From Triglochin maritima (lineage: Eukaryota; Streptophyta; Magnoliopsida; Alismatales; Juncaginaceae), in the NCBI GenBank assembly GCA_963682175.1, contig OY821787.1, forward strand, positions 13,370,501-13,434,500: a DNA stretch of 64,000 bases, written 5' to 3'. Made by a program: the position numbers and the translations under genes. The notes beneath the pieces were generated by a model. It saw only the letters and a list, made by a program, of their open reading frames with translations. It was not told where the DNA came from and did no database searches. Below are positions 22,502 through 32,781 of this stretch, one piece after another. Positions within the stretch are counted from its first letter, which is position 1, and every line of letters starts with the position of its first letter.

Positions 22502-25500
22502 TTGAGAGTGAGGTTCTTCTCACGGCATCGCTTGAGGACAAGGCTCAAGTGATGAAGGCACTCATCAAAGGAAGCGCCAAATATGGAAAAGTCGTCCATG
22601 AAGATCTCAAGGAAACGCTCAACCATATCGGAGAAGATGCTGATCATACACCTTTGAAACGTTGCCGGCGCATTGCACAACCCAAAGGGCATGCGACGGT
22701 AGGCAAACGTGCCAAAGGGACAAGTAAATGTGGTTTTCTCTTGATCCTCGGGGGCGATGGGAATTTGGTTGTAACCGGAGTATCCATCAAGAAAACAATA
22801 ATACTCATGACCGGCCAACCTCTCCAACATCTGATCAATGAATGGCAATGGAAAATGATCTTTCCGCGTTGCCGCATTGAGCTTGCGATAATCAACGCAA
22901 ACTCGCCAGCCAGTTTGCAGGCGTGTCGGGATAAGCTCATTATGCTCATTCTCCACAACCGTCACGCCTGACTTCTTGGGAACCACATGGACAGGACTCA
23001 CCCACGAACTATCAGAGATAGGATAGATTATGCCATGATCCAAGCACTTAAGAACCTCCTTTCGGACGGCTTCTTTCAGTACAGGATTCAATCTCCGTTG
23101 TGGGTCCCTGCGGGGCCTTGAATCCTCTTCCATGTGGATCTGATGCTGAACAATACCAGGGCTAATTCCCTTGATATCCTTCAAGGACCACCCGATCGCC
23201 TCTTTGTTTTCAAAGAATACTCTTTTGAGGGCAACCTCTTGATCTTTTTCAAGATCAGAAGCAATAATGAGTGGCAAGGTCTCATTATCCCCTAAAAAGA
23301 TGTACTTTAGGTTATCGTGGAGCGGTTTAAGCTCGACCAGAGGTGGGTCCCTGTCGGATTCAGAGTTACTTTCAAGTGGCCCAAGGGCCACGGGGTAAGA
23401 GGAGCAAGCACCCAGATGTGCCTCCTCATCCAGAGATATGCTGACGGATTCCTCAAGATCCTCTTCACTCGCAACCTGATCATTAGGCACCTCAATAATA
23501 TGTCGATGTGAGTCGAACATGCCTAATGAGTCAGGCTCATCCGTGTCCTGGATGAAATTGGCTCCGACAGTGTCGTCGAAGAGCCCAGGTTGCTTACCAA
23601 GAGTGAAGATGTTGAAATCCGCCGTGAGGTTTCCAAAAGACAACCTCATCAAGCCATTGCGATAATTGATCAAAGCATTAGATGTCGCAAGAAATGGCCT
23701 CCCAAGGATCACAGGAATCTGTCCTTGTGGGTTGGACACGGGTTCGGTATCCAAAATGATGAAATCAACTGGAAATACGAACTCACCCACTTTGATAAGG
23801 ACATCCTCCACACTCCCTCGTGGGATTTTGACGGATCTATCAGCCAACTGGAGGGTTGTCCTCGTTGGTTTAAGATCGCCTATCCCAAGGTTGACATAGA
23901 CTGAGTAAGGCAGGAGATTCACAGATGCCCCCAAATCCAATAGAGCTTGAGAGATGGTCACATTCCCAATCATGCAAGAGACAGTTGGACAACCAGGGTC
24001 CTTGTACTTGACATTCATGGGTTGTGTCAATATGGAGCTCACATTGGCGGCCAAGAAGGCCTTTTTGGGCACATTTGTTTTTCTCTTGGTGGTGCAAAGG
24101 TCCTTGAGGAACTTGGCATACGGTGGCATATGTTGAACAACGTCCAACAACGGGATGTTCACCTTTACTTGCCTAAGTACCTCAACGATCTTATCCCAAT
24201 GCTCATCACGTTTTTTAGTCAACCGATGAGGGAATGGTGCCTTGGGGACATAAGAATCACGAGGAGGAGTCTCAGAATTAGGTTCCTTGACAGGCTCAAG
24301 ACTCTCCTCGGAAGTCTCGCCAACAGGGTTGGCTTCCGGCATTTTCACATTGTTGTCAACGACCCTTCCCGATCTCAAGGTATGAATAACATTAGCATGT
24401 TGGGAAGGGTCACTTTCAACATTGTGTACATTCTGCCTGGTATTAGGAGGCTGACCCCTGGGATTTACCACAGGTTGACTCGGGAATTGACCATTCTCTC
24501 GTTCATGGAGCTGATGAGCCAACTGGCTTACTTGCATTTCCAATGCTTTGACCATATTATTGTTGGCCGCAAGCATGGATTGAGTGCTCTGCATGAATGC
24601 TTGAAGGGTTTGTTCAATGGTAGAGTCCTTAGGGTCAACCCGCTGGGGTGGTGGAGTCTGGTTAGAATAACCCGACGAAGAGGCCTGACCAGGTTGGTAA
24701 TTTTGGTGCTGAGACCTTTGATGTGGGGGTTGGTAGGTCGCCGATGGGCGTGGAGGTTGATAAGGTGGAGGTTGAGGTTGAGCGTGCGAGCTCTGACCGT
24801 GTCCTCCACTAGACCCCCAAGAGAAGTTAGGATGGTTACGCCATCCCGGGTTGTAGGAATGACTGTACGGGTCGTTTCGGGGCCTTTGTTGATACATCGC
24901 ATTTGCATGCTCAGTATCCCTTGGAGCGTAAGCACACTCCAAGTCATCATGTCCCGACAGTCCACACCTAGTACACCCGGGAGTAGCGACCTGAGCTACA
25001 GGAGCTCGGTCCATCTCCAAACTCTCTATCCTACGCATGAGAGCAGCCATTTTCGCCTCAGACGTGATAGTCGACTCAACATGATATGATCCAGCTCGAC
25101 CAGAAGACCTGGCGGCTGGTGGCTCTCTCATGGTGTCCCACTCGAAGGTGCGCTCAGCCATGGACTCAAAAGTGTCCCAAGCCTCCTCGATGGGTTTCAT
25201 TTTGAAGTCACCCTGACACATCGACTCCAACAATGTGCGGGTGTTGTAGTTGATGCCCTCATAAACAATCTGGCACAGTTGCCATAGCTCAAGTCCATGA
25301 TGAGGGCATTGCTGGAGAAGGTCCTTGAACCTCTCAAAGAAACCATGAAAAGATTCGGTCTCGGTCTGATACATTTGATGTATCTGGTGCCGTATCTGTT
25401 GAGTTTTCCTTTGAGGGAAAAATCTCTTCAGAAAGACGGTCACAAAGTCATCCCAAGACCGAATCGAGCTCGCCGGGAGGCTATACATCCATTTCTTCGC

Positions 25501-25716
25501 ATTATCCTTCAATGCGAACGAAATCATCCTCAACCGGACAGAATCCTCGTCAAGCTGTTGAAGCTTGAACATGGAGCATACTTCCTCGAATTCGCGTATA
25601 AAAATATACGGATCCTCCTTATTGGCAGTAAAGGTTGGAAGCATGCTCACATACTGAGGTTTCAGCTCATAGTTTTTCCCACGAGCAAGGGGAACAACTA
25701 TGCAAGAAGGTTGCAC
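22477..25716 (-). pseudogene. Athila A gag-protease-RT frame
   Basis: A 1079-codon frame. Gag capsid-like region about residues 20-200; CCHC knuckle C248/C251/H256/C261; a Pro/Gln-rich linker 300-365; a probable coiled coil 365-410; aspartic protease around D594 (LLDLGASVNL, the usual Athila form); reverse transcriptase about 870-1079 with FMDD at D1041/D1042. The true gag start is probably the ATG at 26040, separated from this frame by a frame break. The frame ends prematurely just after KCHF because of an apparent one-base deletion. Sequence is well preserved otherwise. It would encode the structural protein, maturation protease and polymerase of the element. Confidence 0.92.
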
Positions 25717-26040
25717 GGCCCGAACAGGATGGGTCCGCTCCTACAACGTCATCGGCCTATCCTGTCGAGCTAAAGGTGGTGGTGCACCTAGAACTCGATC
25801 CTGACCGAATCACCCTTCCTCTCGAGTCAGAGGAGGAGGAGAAGGAGGTCTACATGGTGGTGGGAATGGACCGAGGTAGTCCATGTATGGAACTCGGTCT
25901 CCCTCGCCACCACGAGACGACTCGGCCTCTTGCTCCAAAGGAGCACGAGGCGGAGATGGTCGATCACCAAGATCTTCCATCTCAGAAATAAGCAATCTCT
26001 CGAGTCGAGCGCTCTCACCAGAACGAGCCCAACCTCGCAT
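25717..26040 (-). pseudogene. Athila A gag N-terminus
   Basis: The minus-strand ATG at 26040 opens a 76-codon frame (to 25810), Arg/Glu/Pro-rich, beginning MRGWARSGESARLERLL. The same start region is recognisable in element D (about 41070), B (about 35425) and C (about 54940). About 95 bp with stops and a frame change separate it from the main gag frame. Confidence 0.75.
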
Positions 26041-27095
26041 AAAATGCTCGACTCGACTCTAAAAATAACACACAACAGAAGGTGTACTAGAGGAGGAGAC
26101 TAAACGTAGAGAATAGATGAGGAGAGGACTCAGATGAGGAGGGAATAATCCCTAGAGCTAGCGAGGGTAGTGGGATCAGGAGGAAGCCTAACTAGCAAGC
26201 ACGGCTCAAACAATGTAAGGCAATGGGTCCTTAAGCTAGACGACGCCTAACTTCGAGGTCACTAGCCTCGACACGCCTCACCTCCCTACAACGAGGACCA
26301 CAATACCCAGCAAGTGATACCAGATCCGGAGATCCAGTACCTCCTACTATCGACAAGGTAGGCAACGCCGATCAGGTCATGACGGTCTCGACTAGATTAC
26401 TCTCCTAGTGCGTCCGAATTCCTTAGGACCAATGTCTACTTGCTTTTAGTTAATGCTTTATTAAGAGTGGTTTTTGGGGCCAAGGAAAGGGTGATGAAAT
26501 CCCCCACCTTATCTTTTATGGGACAACCCCTCCTTAGTAGCGATTTGATCCTAGATCTAGCAATCAATCGCTCCAATCAAACGCTCTCTCACTCTTGTCC
26601 TGATGCACCTTACTAACTAATGAATGAAATAAACATGCATGAATGAGGGATGTGGGTGCACGTACCTCACGCCAGCAATCAACGACAAAATGTAAAGCAA
26701 AGAAAAGACAAATGCATGCAAGGTCTACCAATGGTGCATGACCTAGATGGCAAGAAGTCTAATCTTTTGCTTTGAGTTTTATGGTCCAAGTTGATTAAAG
26801 GGGGAGTGATTAATGATCTGGGAGCAAACCAGAAGTCATAGCATGCAAAATAGGGCTCCCAGATAACACAAATTTGAACACTAACTACCAGAAAAAATTA
26901 CAAGGCAAGAAACTCTCACCAGGCCGCCAATTGGTGGTCTTCAACCGCTGATTGGCGGTCTGTTTAGGGTTTCTCTTCCTCCAACTTTGCCAGTAGTCTC
27001 CCCGTGATCTTGTGGTTCCCTGCAACTAAGAAAAACTGAAAACACAAAATTAAAAACCCCTCGAATCGTCCAAACCAATGTCTGGACAGAGCACC
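26041..27095 (-). other. Athila A 5' leader
   Basis: About 1.05 kb of noncoding leader between primer site and gag. It carries degenerate CCGCCAATTGGCGG-type palindromes just inside the primer site (about 26920-26965) and a conserved block around 26320-26400 also seen in B and C. No open frame of note. Confidence 0.7.
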
Positions 27096-27113
27096 TCCCC
27101 GGCAACGGCACCA
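27096..27113 (-). other. Primer binding site, tRNA-Asp type (Athila A)
   Basis: The minus strand reads TGGTGCCGTTGCCGGGGA six bases after the 5' LTR. It closely resembles the tRNA-Asp-complementary site known from Athila-group elements. Confidence 0.85.
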
Positions 27114-27119
27114 AAAACT

Positions 27120-28677
27120 TGATTGATCTCGTTTTATATTAACCGCAAGTGCGCGGCAGCGTTGAAGCGGTGGCAAATACGGGTCGTCCACTGGGAGGTG
27201 TGTCGACACTTGATTTGTGTGAAGGCGAGAGGTAAAGAAAGGGAAGAAAGGTTGGTTACACTAAACTACACTAAGATGCAAAAAAGAAATGAAAATAAAC
27301 AATAAACTAAGCCCCAAAGGGGGTAGAGAGATGATGTGAACATAAAGATGTGTGTGTGATGTGTGTGTAATTAAGCTCCTCACAACATGTAGTGCATGAA
27401 ATCATAAAACTACATCCAACTTTGCCTCTACATGAATTAAGATTTTACTACATCATTAAAACATACAAGACAATAATTGGAATGAAGCTAAATGAACTCA
27501 AGTATAAAGACTAGACCCTACTATGCCTCCACATGAATTAAGATAAGACTACATCATTAAAACATACAAGACATTAGCTAAGGTAAAGGCAACAAGAGTT
27601 CACACACTACAAATTGTGTTTCCAATATTAATTCCTATCCATATCCTAACCTTATCATTCCCCATAAAATAGATCCACTAATCAAAGCATAAGCTAAGCT
27701 TCATTCAAGAGCATTAGCATATCAAAGATAAGAGTGGAGACCCATTAGATGGTTATGGAAATCATTTAAAGCTAAAGGGATAAAAATAACACACACTTAA
27801 TACACTACATGATTATATCACATATTTCTCCACCCCCCAAATGGGGATGGAACTACTCACTACTCATTACTCTAACTATATTAGCAAAAGAAAGCATAAT
27901 ACTGAAATGAAAGTTATACTAATCAAGCAAGAAATATTTAAAGAAGCATAAAACAAAACAATCACCAAAGTAAACACATTAACTAAGCAAGAATTAACAA
28001 GCAAAAAAAACTTCTATTATGAACTCACTCAGATTACAAGCAGCCCTTCCTCCACTAGAGTTTTGCTTCAAGGCTTCACTCTTAGTAGGGAAGAAAGCCA
28101 CCAAAGAGAGAGAGATCGATACAATGGGAGGTGAAGAGTTCTATTTATAAGCATGGAAAAAGCTAATCCGGGACAATCCCCCGATGTGGGACTAAACCAA
28201 TACCAAAAATAGACTAAACACACATTAATACAAGTCCAGGAGAAAATTAGGTGGATCTGGGCCAATCCATACCGCCAATTGGCGGTTCCAGACCGCCAAT
28301 TGGCGGCCTATATGATCCAGATCCGTCTGGATTTGTTTGTGGGCCTTCCTTGTTGTGTGTCTTGGTCTTAGATGCATCTGGTTGGTTTGTTGGAGCTCCG
28401 ACCCGAATCGAATTGGCAAAATACTCCCCATGATGGTGTGGAGTATTCTGTTTTGCTCTTAGGTCCTTCTGTCTTGCAATCAGGTCCTTCTTCCTTGCAT
28501 CTTGGTCCCCAGATCTCACAATTCAGTCCTTTTTCCCAGCTTTTGGGTCCTTTTATGCTTCATCTCTTCAAACCTATTTATTCCTGAAAACTAAACATAA
28601 AACTCGCGACATAGCATTGTTTAGGTGAAAGATAATGGATATAAGATACAAATATAAGCATGAAATGATGTCAATCA
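27120..28677 (-). repeat. Athila A, 5' LTR
   Basis: 1558 bp. Compared with the left LTR it has an extra palindrome copy, so CCGCCAATTGGCGG occurs twice (28272-28285 and 28293-28306). Carries the USE/TATA pair at 28142-28192 and short (GT)n runs. Confidence 0.93.
28142..28192 (-). promoter_or_regulatory. snRNA-type USE plus TATA box in Athila A 5' LTR
   Basis: Minus strand: GTCCCACATCG at 28192-28182, 32 bases, then TATAAATA at 28149-28142. This is the LTR expected to drive genomic RNA of element A. Confidence 0.72.
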
Positions 28678-28682
28678 ATCAT

Positions 28683-28835
28683 CTCTCTTTTGTTTATTTT
28701 AATATGTGTAGGAATGCATGATATTAGAATTATCATATACATGTACATAAAATCAATGAAAATATGAAATCGATCATGTATGCTTGTATTAAAAAAATTA
28801 AAATATACACATACATAAGGACACGAAATCCTACA
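28683..28835 (+). repeat. Copia-family solo LTR copy 2, right part
   Basis: Last 153 bp of the LTR interrupted by Athila A. It ends ACACGAAATCCTACA, the same end as LTR E on the minus strand. Confidence 0.85.
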
Positions 28836-29385
28836 AGGATGATGTGTCAAAATATGATTGGTTATGAGGAGAAATTACTGTGGATCATGTGTAGGTGGTT
28901 TTACACATGATGTGTTTTAGAGAGTGCACTATAAATAGGACTCTACTCCTTTTCTTTTGGATCGATACAAAAATTTCTCTTGTCCATATTTTTCTCCATC
29001 CTTCCATCAAAATTCTCCTAATTAATTGTGTGCTTGAGAAATTCAATCCTTGGTGGCATTGAAGGGGTGGGTTATTAGATAGATTCTAACCTTGTATTAA
29101 ATTTGATTGGCTAGTTTCAATCACTTTAATCTTGTTTAGAGTTTGGTGAACACTTGGAGAAGATTCCTTGGGCGATTCAAGGTGCAACTCAACTCCGGTC
29201 ATCGAAAGTGTTTGACCATTCTTTTAGGTATGATCTAATTTATACATTTTAATATTATGTAGAATACATTCTATTAAAATGCCTTAAGCAGTCTTGTACA
29301 TTATTATTTAGTAAATTTGAAACAAACGATCTTGCTTGTTTATAAAAAAATATACCAAGCATAGGGACAAAATCCTAATGAGATG
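28836..29385 (+). repeat. Copia-family solo LTR copy 1, right part
   Basis: Resumes copy 1 after the copy 2 insertion. It holds a TATA box (ACTATAAATAGG near 28929-28940), the conserved TTTAGAGTTTGGTGAACACT block (29136-29155) and a degenerate LTR end near 29370-29380. It is closer to LTR F than to LTR E. Confidence 0.7.
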
Positions 29386-29468
29386 TACTTCATAATAATT
29401 TATTGAGCCCAAGGGGTGATGACTGCAACTTGAGTAGTCAACTTAATAGTCTCATTGTCTGAACCTTT
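29386..29468. other. Short unassigned spacer
   Basis: About 80 bp between two LTRs with no recognisable signal. It may be the end of copy 1 or pre-insertion DNA. Confidence 0.4.
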
Positions 29469-30911
29469 TGTTAGGACCAATGGCCCTCAAATCACAAACT
29501 AAATGCAAAATTAAAAATAAATAATTAACGCAATCAGACCACAAACTCAACATCAGTGTTTTTTTATAGAGGTTTGGCTCCCCAACCGGGTTATAGTCCT
29601 CTCTTTCAAGCATGACTCGATCATCCCGAGCCCCACTTGAGTTTCCACTTATTAGATCTTTGTTCAAAGCCGAGATCACTACCTTTACAATCACGAGCCT
29701 TACAATTACTCCTCTCCTTGCTCGGTTTCTCCGCTCACAACCTGAGAGGGAGCTTCCACAAAGCTTTACAATTTTTGTGATTCTTAGATGTTGGAGTTGG
29801 AATAATGAACAAACACTCTAAACATGAGCACACGTGTATATGATATTGGAGTTGATACACAAGTCGTGAAGGTTAGACTTCGAGTGTTGGAAATGGGAAC
29901 TTGAAGGGTTTTGAAGTTTGGACATAAATGATAGTAGTATAGAGAGGTGTCTTGTTGTCTAAAACTTATGAATGTACTCCTATTTATAAGGTTTCAAGCT
30001 CTACTAGCCGTTTTGACCGAGTTCGTTAGATTTGCACCAAGAAAGATTCCATTTGACTTAAGCTCAGGCAGAAAGATGCATATTCCGGTCAACCGTTTGA
30101 AGAACAGTTGTCTAAAACACAAAGGTTGTCGTAGTCAAAATAATGGGTTCTAATGACCAAATAAGGTTGGGCTAATAAATCACCAACTTCTAGTAGTTTT
30201 TTCCAATTTTGACCAATTGAAGTTCGGTTCACCGAACATGGTTCGACTAGCTGTTCCAAGGTGGATAGTAAGAATTAGTTGGGCTCTGTTCAAATTTATT
30301 TTTGTCTTCTGGGACCAATTCAGTCAACTTGATTAATAGATTGTCTTTTAGCACCAATGGTTCAAATATATGTTGTGAGTCTAACGACTATATTGACACG
30401 TGGAAAAAGTCGTTGCACGCCAGAGGCCAAGAAGTAAACGGTTAACCAATAAGAGATTGGTCGTACGGAAATGGACAATGCAAATGGAATCTAAAACAAA
30501 ATACAAATGTGACTGTTGGAGTAAAATCTAAAACCGGTCCAAGAGGATTCAGTCAACCGAATGACAATCGGTCGTCCGAGTGGACAGTTCTAGTAATGAT
30601 TCTAATGGCTACTTATAAGATGCTTTTGGTCATCTGTAAGATGTTCGGTTGTCCGAATATGGCTGGGACAAAATCCTAATGCTCAAGTTTACATTTGATC
30701 TAATATACTCAATCAAAGCTTGGTTACAATCTTGAGTCTTTGTCCCAATGCTTCTCTGCTTAGTGATCTTGATCAACCTATTAAGATGATTTGCAAGTAT
30801 ATATGAAATGCATGTGATCATTTTTTCCCACCTTGGTTGACTAGGGTTATTGATTAAGATTAGTTTGATTAATCATCAAAATTAATATATATAAAGGCCT
30901 AAAAGCCAACA
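29469..30911 (-). repeat. SIRE-like Ty1/copia LTR
   Basis: In element orientation it starts TGTTGGCTTTTAGGCC and ends ...CCTAACA; 1443 bp. It sits directly after a polypurine tract, so it is the 3' LTR. It carries degenerate CGGTCGACCG-like motifs at 30075-30100, 30220-30250 and 30540-30660. The left boundary at TGTTAGG (29469) is inferred from the terminal inverted repeat. No matching 5' LTR is found on the right. Confidence 0.75.
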
Positions 30912-30926
30912 ATCTCCCCATTTTTG
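30912..30926 (-). other. Polypurine tract (SIRE-like element)
   Basis: The minus strand reads AAAAATGGGGAGAT immediately before the LTR start, a standard copia/SIRE arrangement. Confidence 0.75.
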
Positions 30927-31409
30927 ATGATGACACATATATCTTAATGCTTCAGATTGAATTTCATTCTCCCCTTTCCAAATGATTTCTCCACATTCAT
31001 ATTTATGAAATATACATTTCTATAAAGCTCCCCCTATCAATATGAATAGTATGAATCAATTGAAGTTCAATCTCTTATCATTCTGCCGTTTTCTTACATC
31101 AATCAAATGCAAATCTTGAAGGCATAACATACAAATTTAGTTTAGGATTACATGAGTGTGCCCCTAAATTTAATGATAAAACAATATATAATCCCCTTAT
31201 TACTAAGACCTAAAAGAAGTGTTTCATGATATGATATCATTTAAGCAATCTAAATCCCTGAATTACAACCAATTCAATAAGACTAAGCGAATTGAAAAAT
31301 GTTACCCAACTCTTGATCCTCAATTTGGCATTGGTTCCAATCTCCTCTCGATAGCGAATGATTTTATGAATTTGATCCTAATATTATCTTGCTTGAGTCG
31401 ATAGCTACC
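30927..31409 (-). other. SIRE-like element, remnant 3' internal region
   Basis: About 480 bp of AT-rich sequence without an open frame, between the gag remnant and the polypurine tract. Protease, integrase, RT and RNase H, which should lie here, are entirely absent, so a large internal deletion joins gag to the 3' end. Confidence 0.6.
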
Positions 31410-32495
31410 AATCCTCCTCGTTCTAAGTACCTACAATTAAAGGTTTTGGTACCCAAACAACATTGGGTCCTTTGACATTGATTTTGGTACCCAAAAACTT
31501 GAGGAACTTTTGTTTAAAAAAAATGTTTTCCACTCAAAGTAGTATGAAAAACATTGTTTTTGTTGTTATTAACATTGTAGCCTAAACCATTCTTATCAAC
31601 ATATTGTCTTTCACTACCAATAAGTATATCAAGTATTTTCTTTCCTTTAGTGAATCTTTCAAGATCTTTTTGTAATTGAGCATTTTTAGAAATGAGATCT
31701 TGTGTATCACTACATGAAATTCATTTAGAGTTGCAATTTCATCCATCAAATGAGAGTTCTCTAATGAAATTTTATTATGACAAGTAAGCAAATCATTTTT
31801 CTCATCCATGATAGATTCAATTTTACATTGTAGCTTATTGATTTTCGTCGTAGCTAGTTTGTCCTTTTGGAAAATTTGTTCAAAATTTTCAAGTAGATCA
31901 TAGAATGCAATTCCAAGTTCACCATAATAGTTCGAATCATGATTTAAGCTATAAGATACCTCACTTTCTTCATCTTCTTTTGTCATAAAGCACATAGTGG
32001 CGATTTTGCCTTCATTTGATGAAGAGGATGTCGATTCATCATAAGTTTCTTTAATACCTTTCTTCTTCTTTTCTTTTCTTTGGTTGTTATCTTATCTTTC
32101 CCTTTCTTTCTTTTCTTTTCTCCTTCTTCTCCTTTCCTGAGAAGCTCCTTGAAATTTTTAGTGATGAACACCTCTTCAATATCAGTATCTATTTTATTGA
32201 ATTTGTTGGAGTCTATAAAGATATGCCGCACTAAGGATTTCTTTTCTGTGACTTATTTCTCCTTCCGGTCTTTCAGTTCTAGTTCATATGGCATGAGACT
32301 ACGCATGAGCTCCTCAACTGACAATTTGGTGATATCTTGCGTTTCCTCGATAGCGGTTGTTTTCTCTTCCATTCGTTGGTGAGTGACCGAAGAATCTTTT
32401 GAGTCATATCTCCGTTGCTAAATGTTTTTCCAAGATCTTTGAGAGAGTTAATGATCTCAGTGAAGAGAGTGTGTATCTCACTTATGTTCAAGTGG
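31410..32495 (-). pseudogene. SIRE-like gag remnant
   Basis: Minus-strand pieces in broken frames: a UBN2-type gag segment (about 32490-32340, 'FTEIINSLKDLGKTFSNGDMTQ'), a Lys-rich segment (32231-31983), the 'CFMTKEDEESEVSYSL' segment (31995 onward) with a predicted coiled coil, and a final piece near 31500-31440 resembling the 'GPK-x-x-WVPK' block that ends SIRE gag. The knuckle is not clearly visible. The N-terminus is lost where hAT-like sequence begins near 32495. Confidence 0.7.
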
Positions 32496-32500
32496 GCGGT

Positions 32501-32590
32501 CATCGATCGGGTGGTCGCATACATAGATGTGTGTTGTGTGTGCGATCGTCGATCGGGTGGTCGCATACACAGATGTGTGTTGTGTGTGCG
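32501..32590. repeat. Tandem duplication, 44-bp unit at 46-bp spacing
   Basis: Two copies differing at two bases. Each contains GATCGGGTGGTCGCATACA followed by a GT-rich tail. Confidence 0.85.
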
Positions 32591-32661
32591 GTAGCCTAGT
32601 CGCATAGGCAACAAGCCATTTAATTTTCTTTAAACCCCCCTCTCTACCCCTATTCCATTCC

Positions 32662-32669
32662 TATAAATA
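32662..32669 (+). promoter_or_regulatory. TATA box upstream of hAT remnant
   Basis: TATAAATA within a C-rich context, followed by a CT-rich stretch. It could be the promoter of the hAT transposase gene about 115 bp before the retrotransposon insertion. Confidence 0.35.
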
Positions 32670-32781
32670 CCCCCTCCCCCCATTTCATTCTACCCCTCAC
32701 ACCTCTCTCATTCTATATATCATATCTCCAAACTCTTCCAAGCTTCCAACCTCTTCTAATTACTTAACTCCTTAAGTGGGC

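Larger units (their letters stand above)
17352..28677 (-). mobile_element. Athila-like Ty3/gypsy element A, nearly complete
   Basis: An 11,326-bp element with LTRs 17352-18889 and 27120-28677, target duplication ATCAT (17347-17351 and 28678-28682), a tRNA-Asp-type primer site, a G-rich polypurine tract, and gag-protease-RT-RNase H-integrase in Athila order on the minus strand. There is no env-like frame between integrase and the 3' LTR. The coding region has at least three frame breaks (between 25810 and 25716, near 22490, near 21290), so this copy cannot make the full polyprotein. It is inserted in a copia-family solo LTR. The right LTR is 20 bp longer than the left because a palindrome is duplicated. 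Confidence 0.95.
32496..32781 (+). pseudogene. hAT transposon remnant, 5' noncoding part
   Basis: Sequence upstream of the hAT coding remnant at 39853-40995, separated from it by Athila B (duplication TGGGC at 32777-32781 and 39848-39852). It begins with a 44-bp unit repeated twice (32501-32544, 32547-32590), possibly a subterminal repeat, and includes TATAAATA at 32662-32669 followed by pyrimidine-rich leader-like DNA. No hAT terminal inverted repeat could be identified. Assignment to hAT is by position only. Confidence 0.4.

Noticed and set aside
23947..25089. 380-codon plus-strand frame opposite Athila A gag
   Set aside because: Antisense to the conserved gag-protease frame; its sequence has no family resemblance and is not kept in element D.
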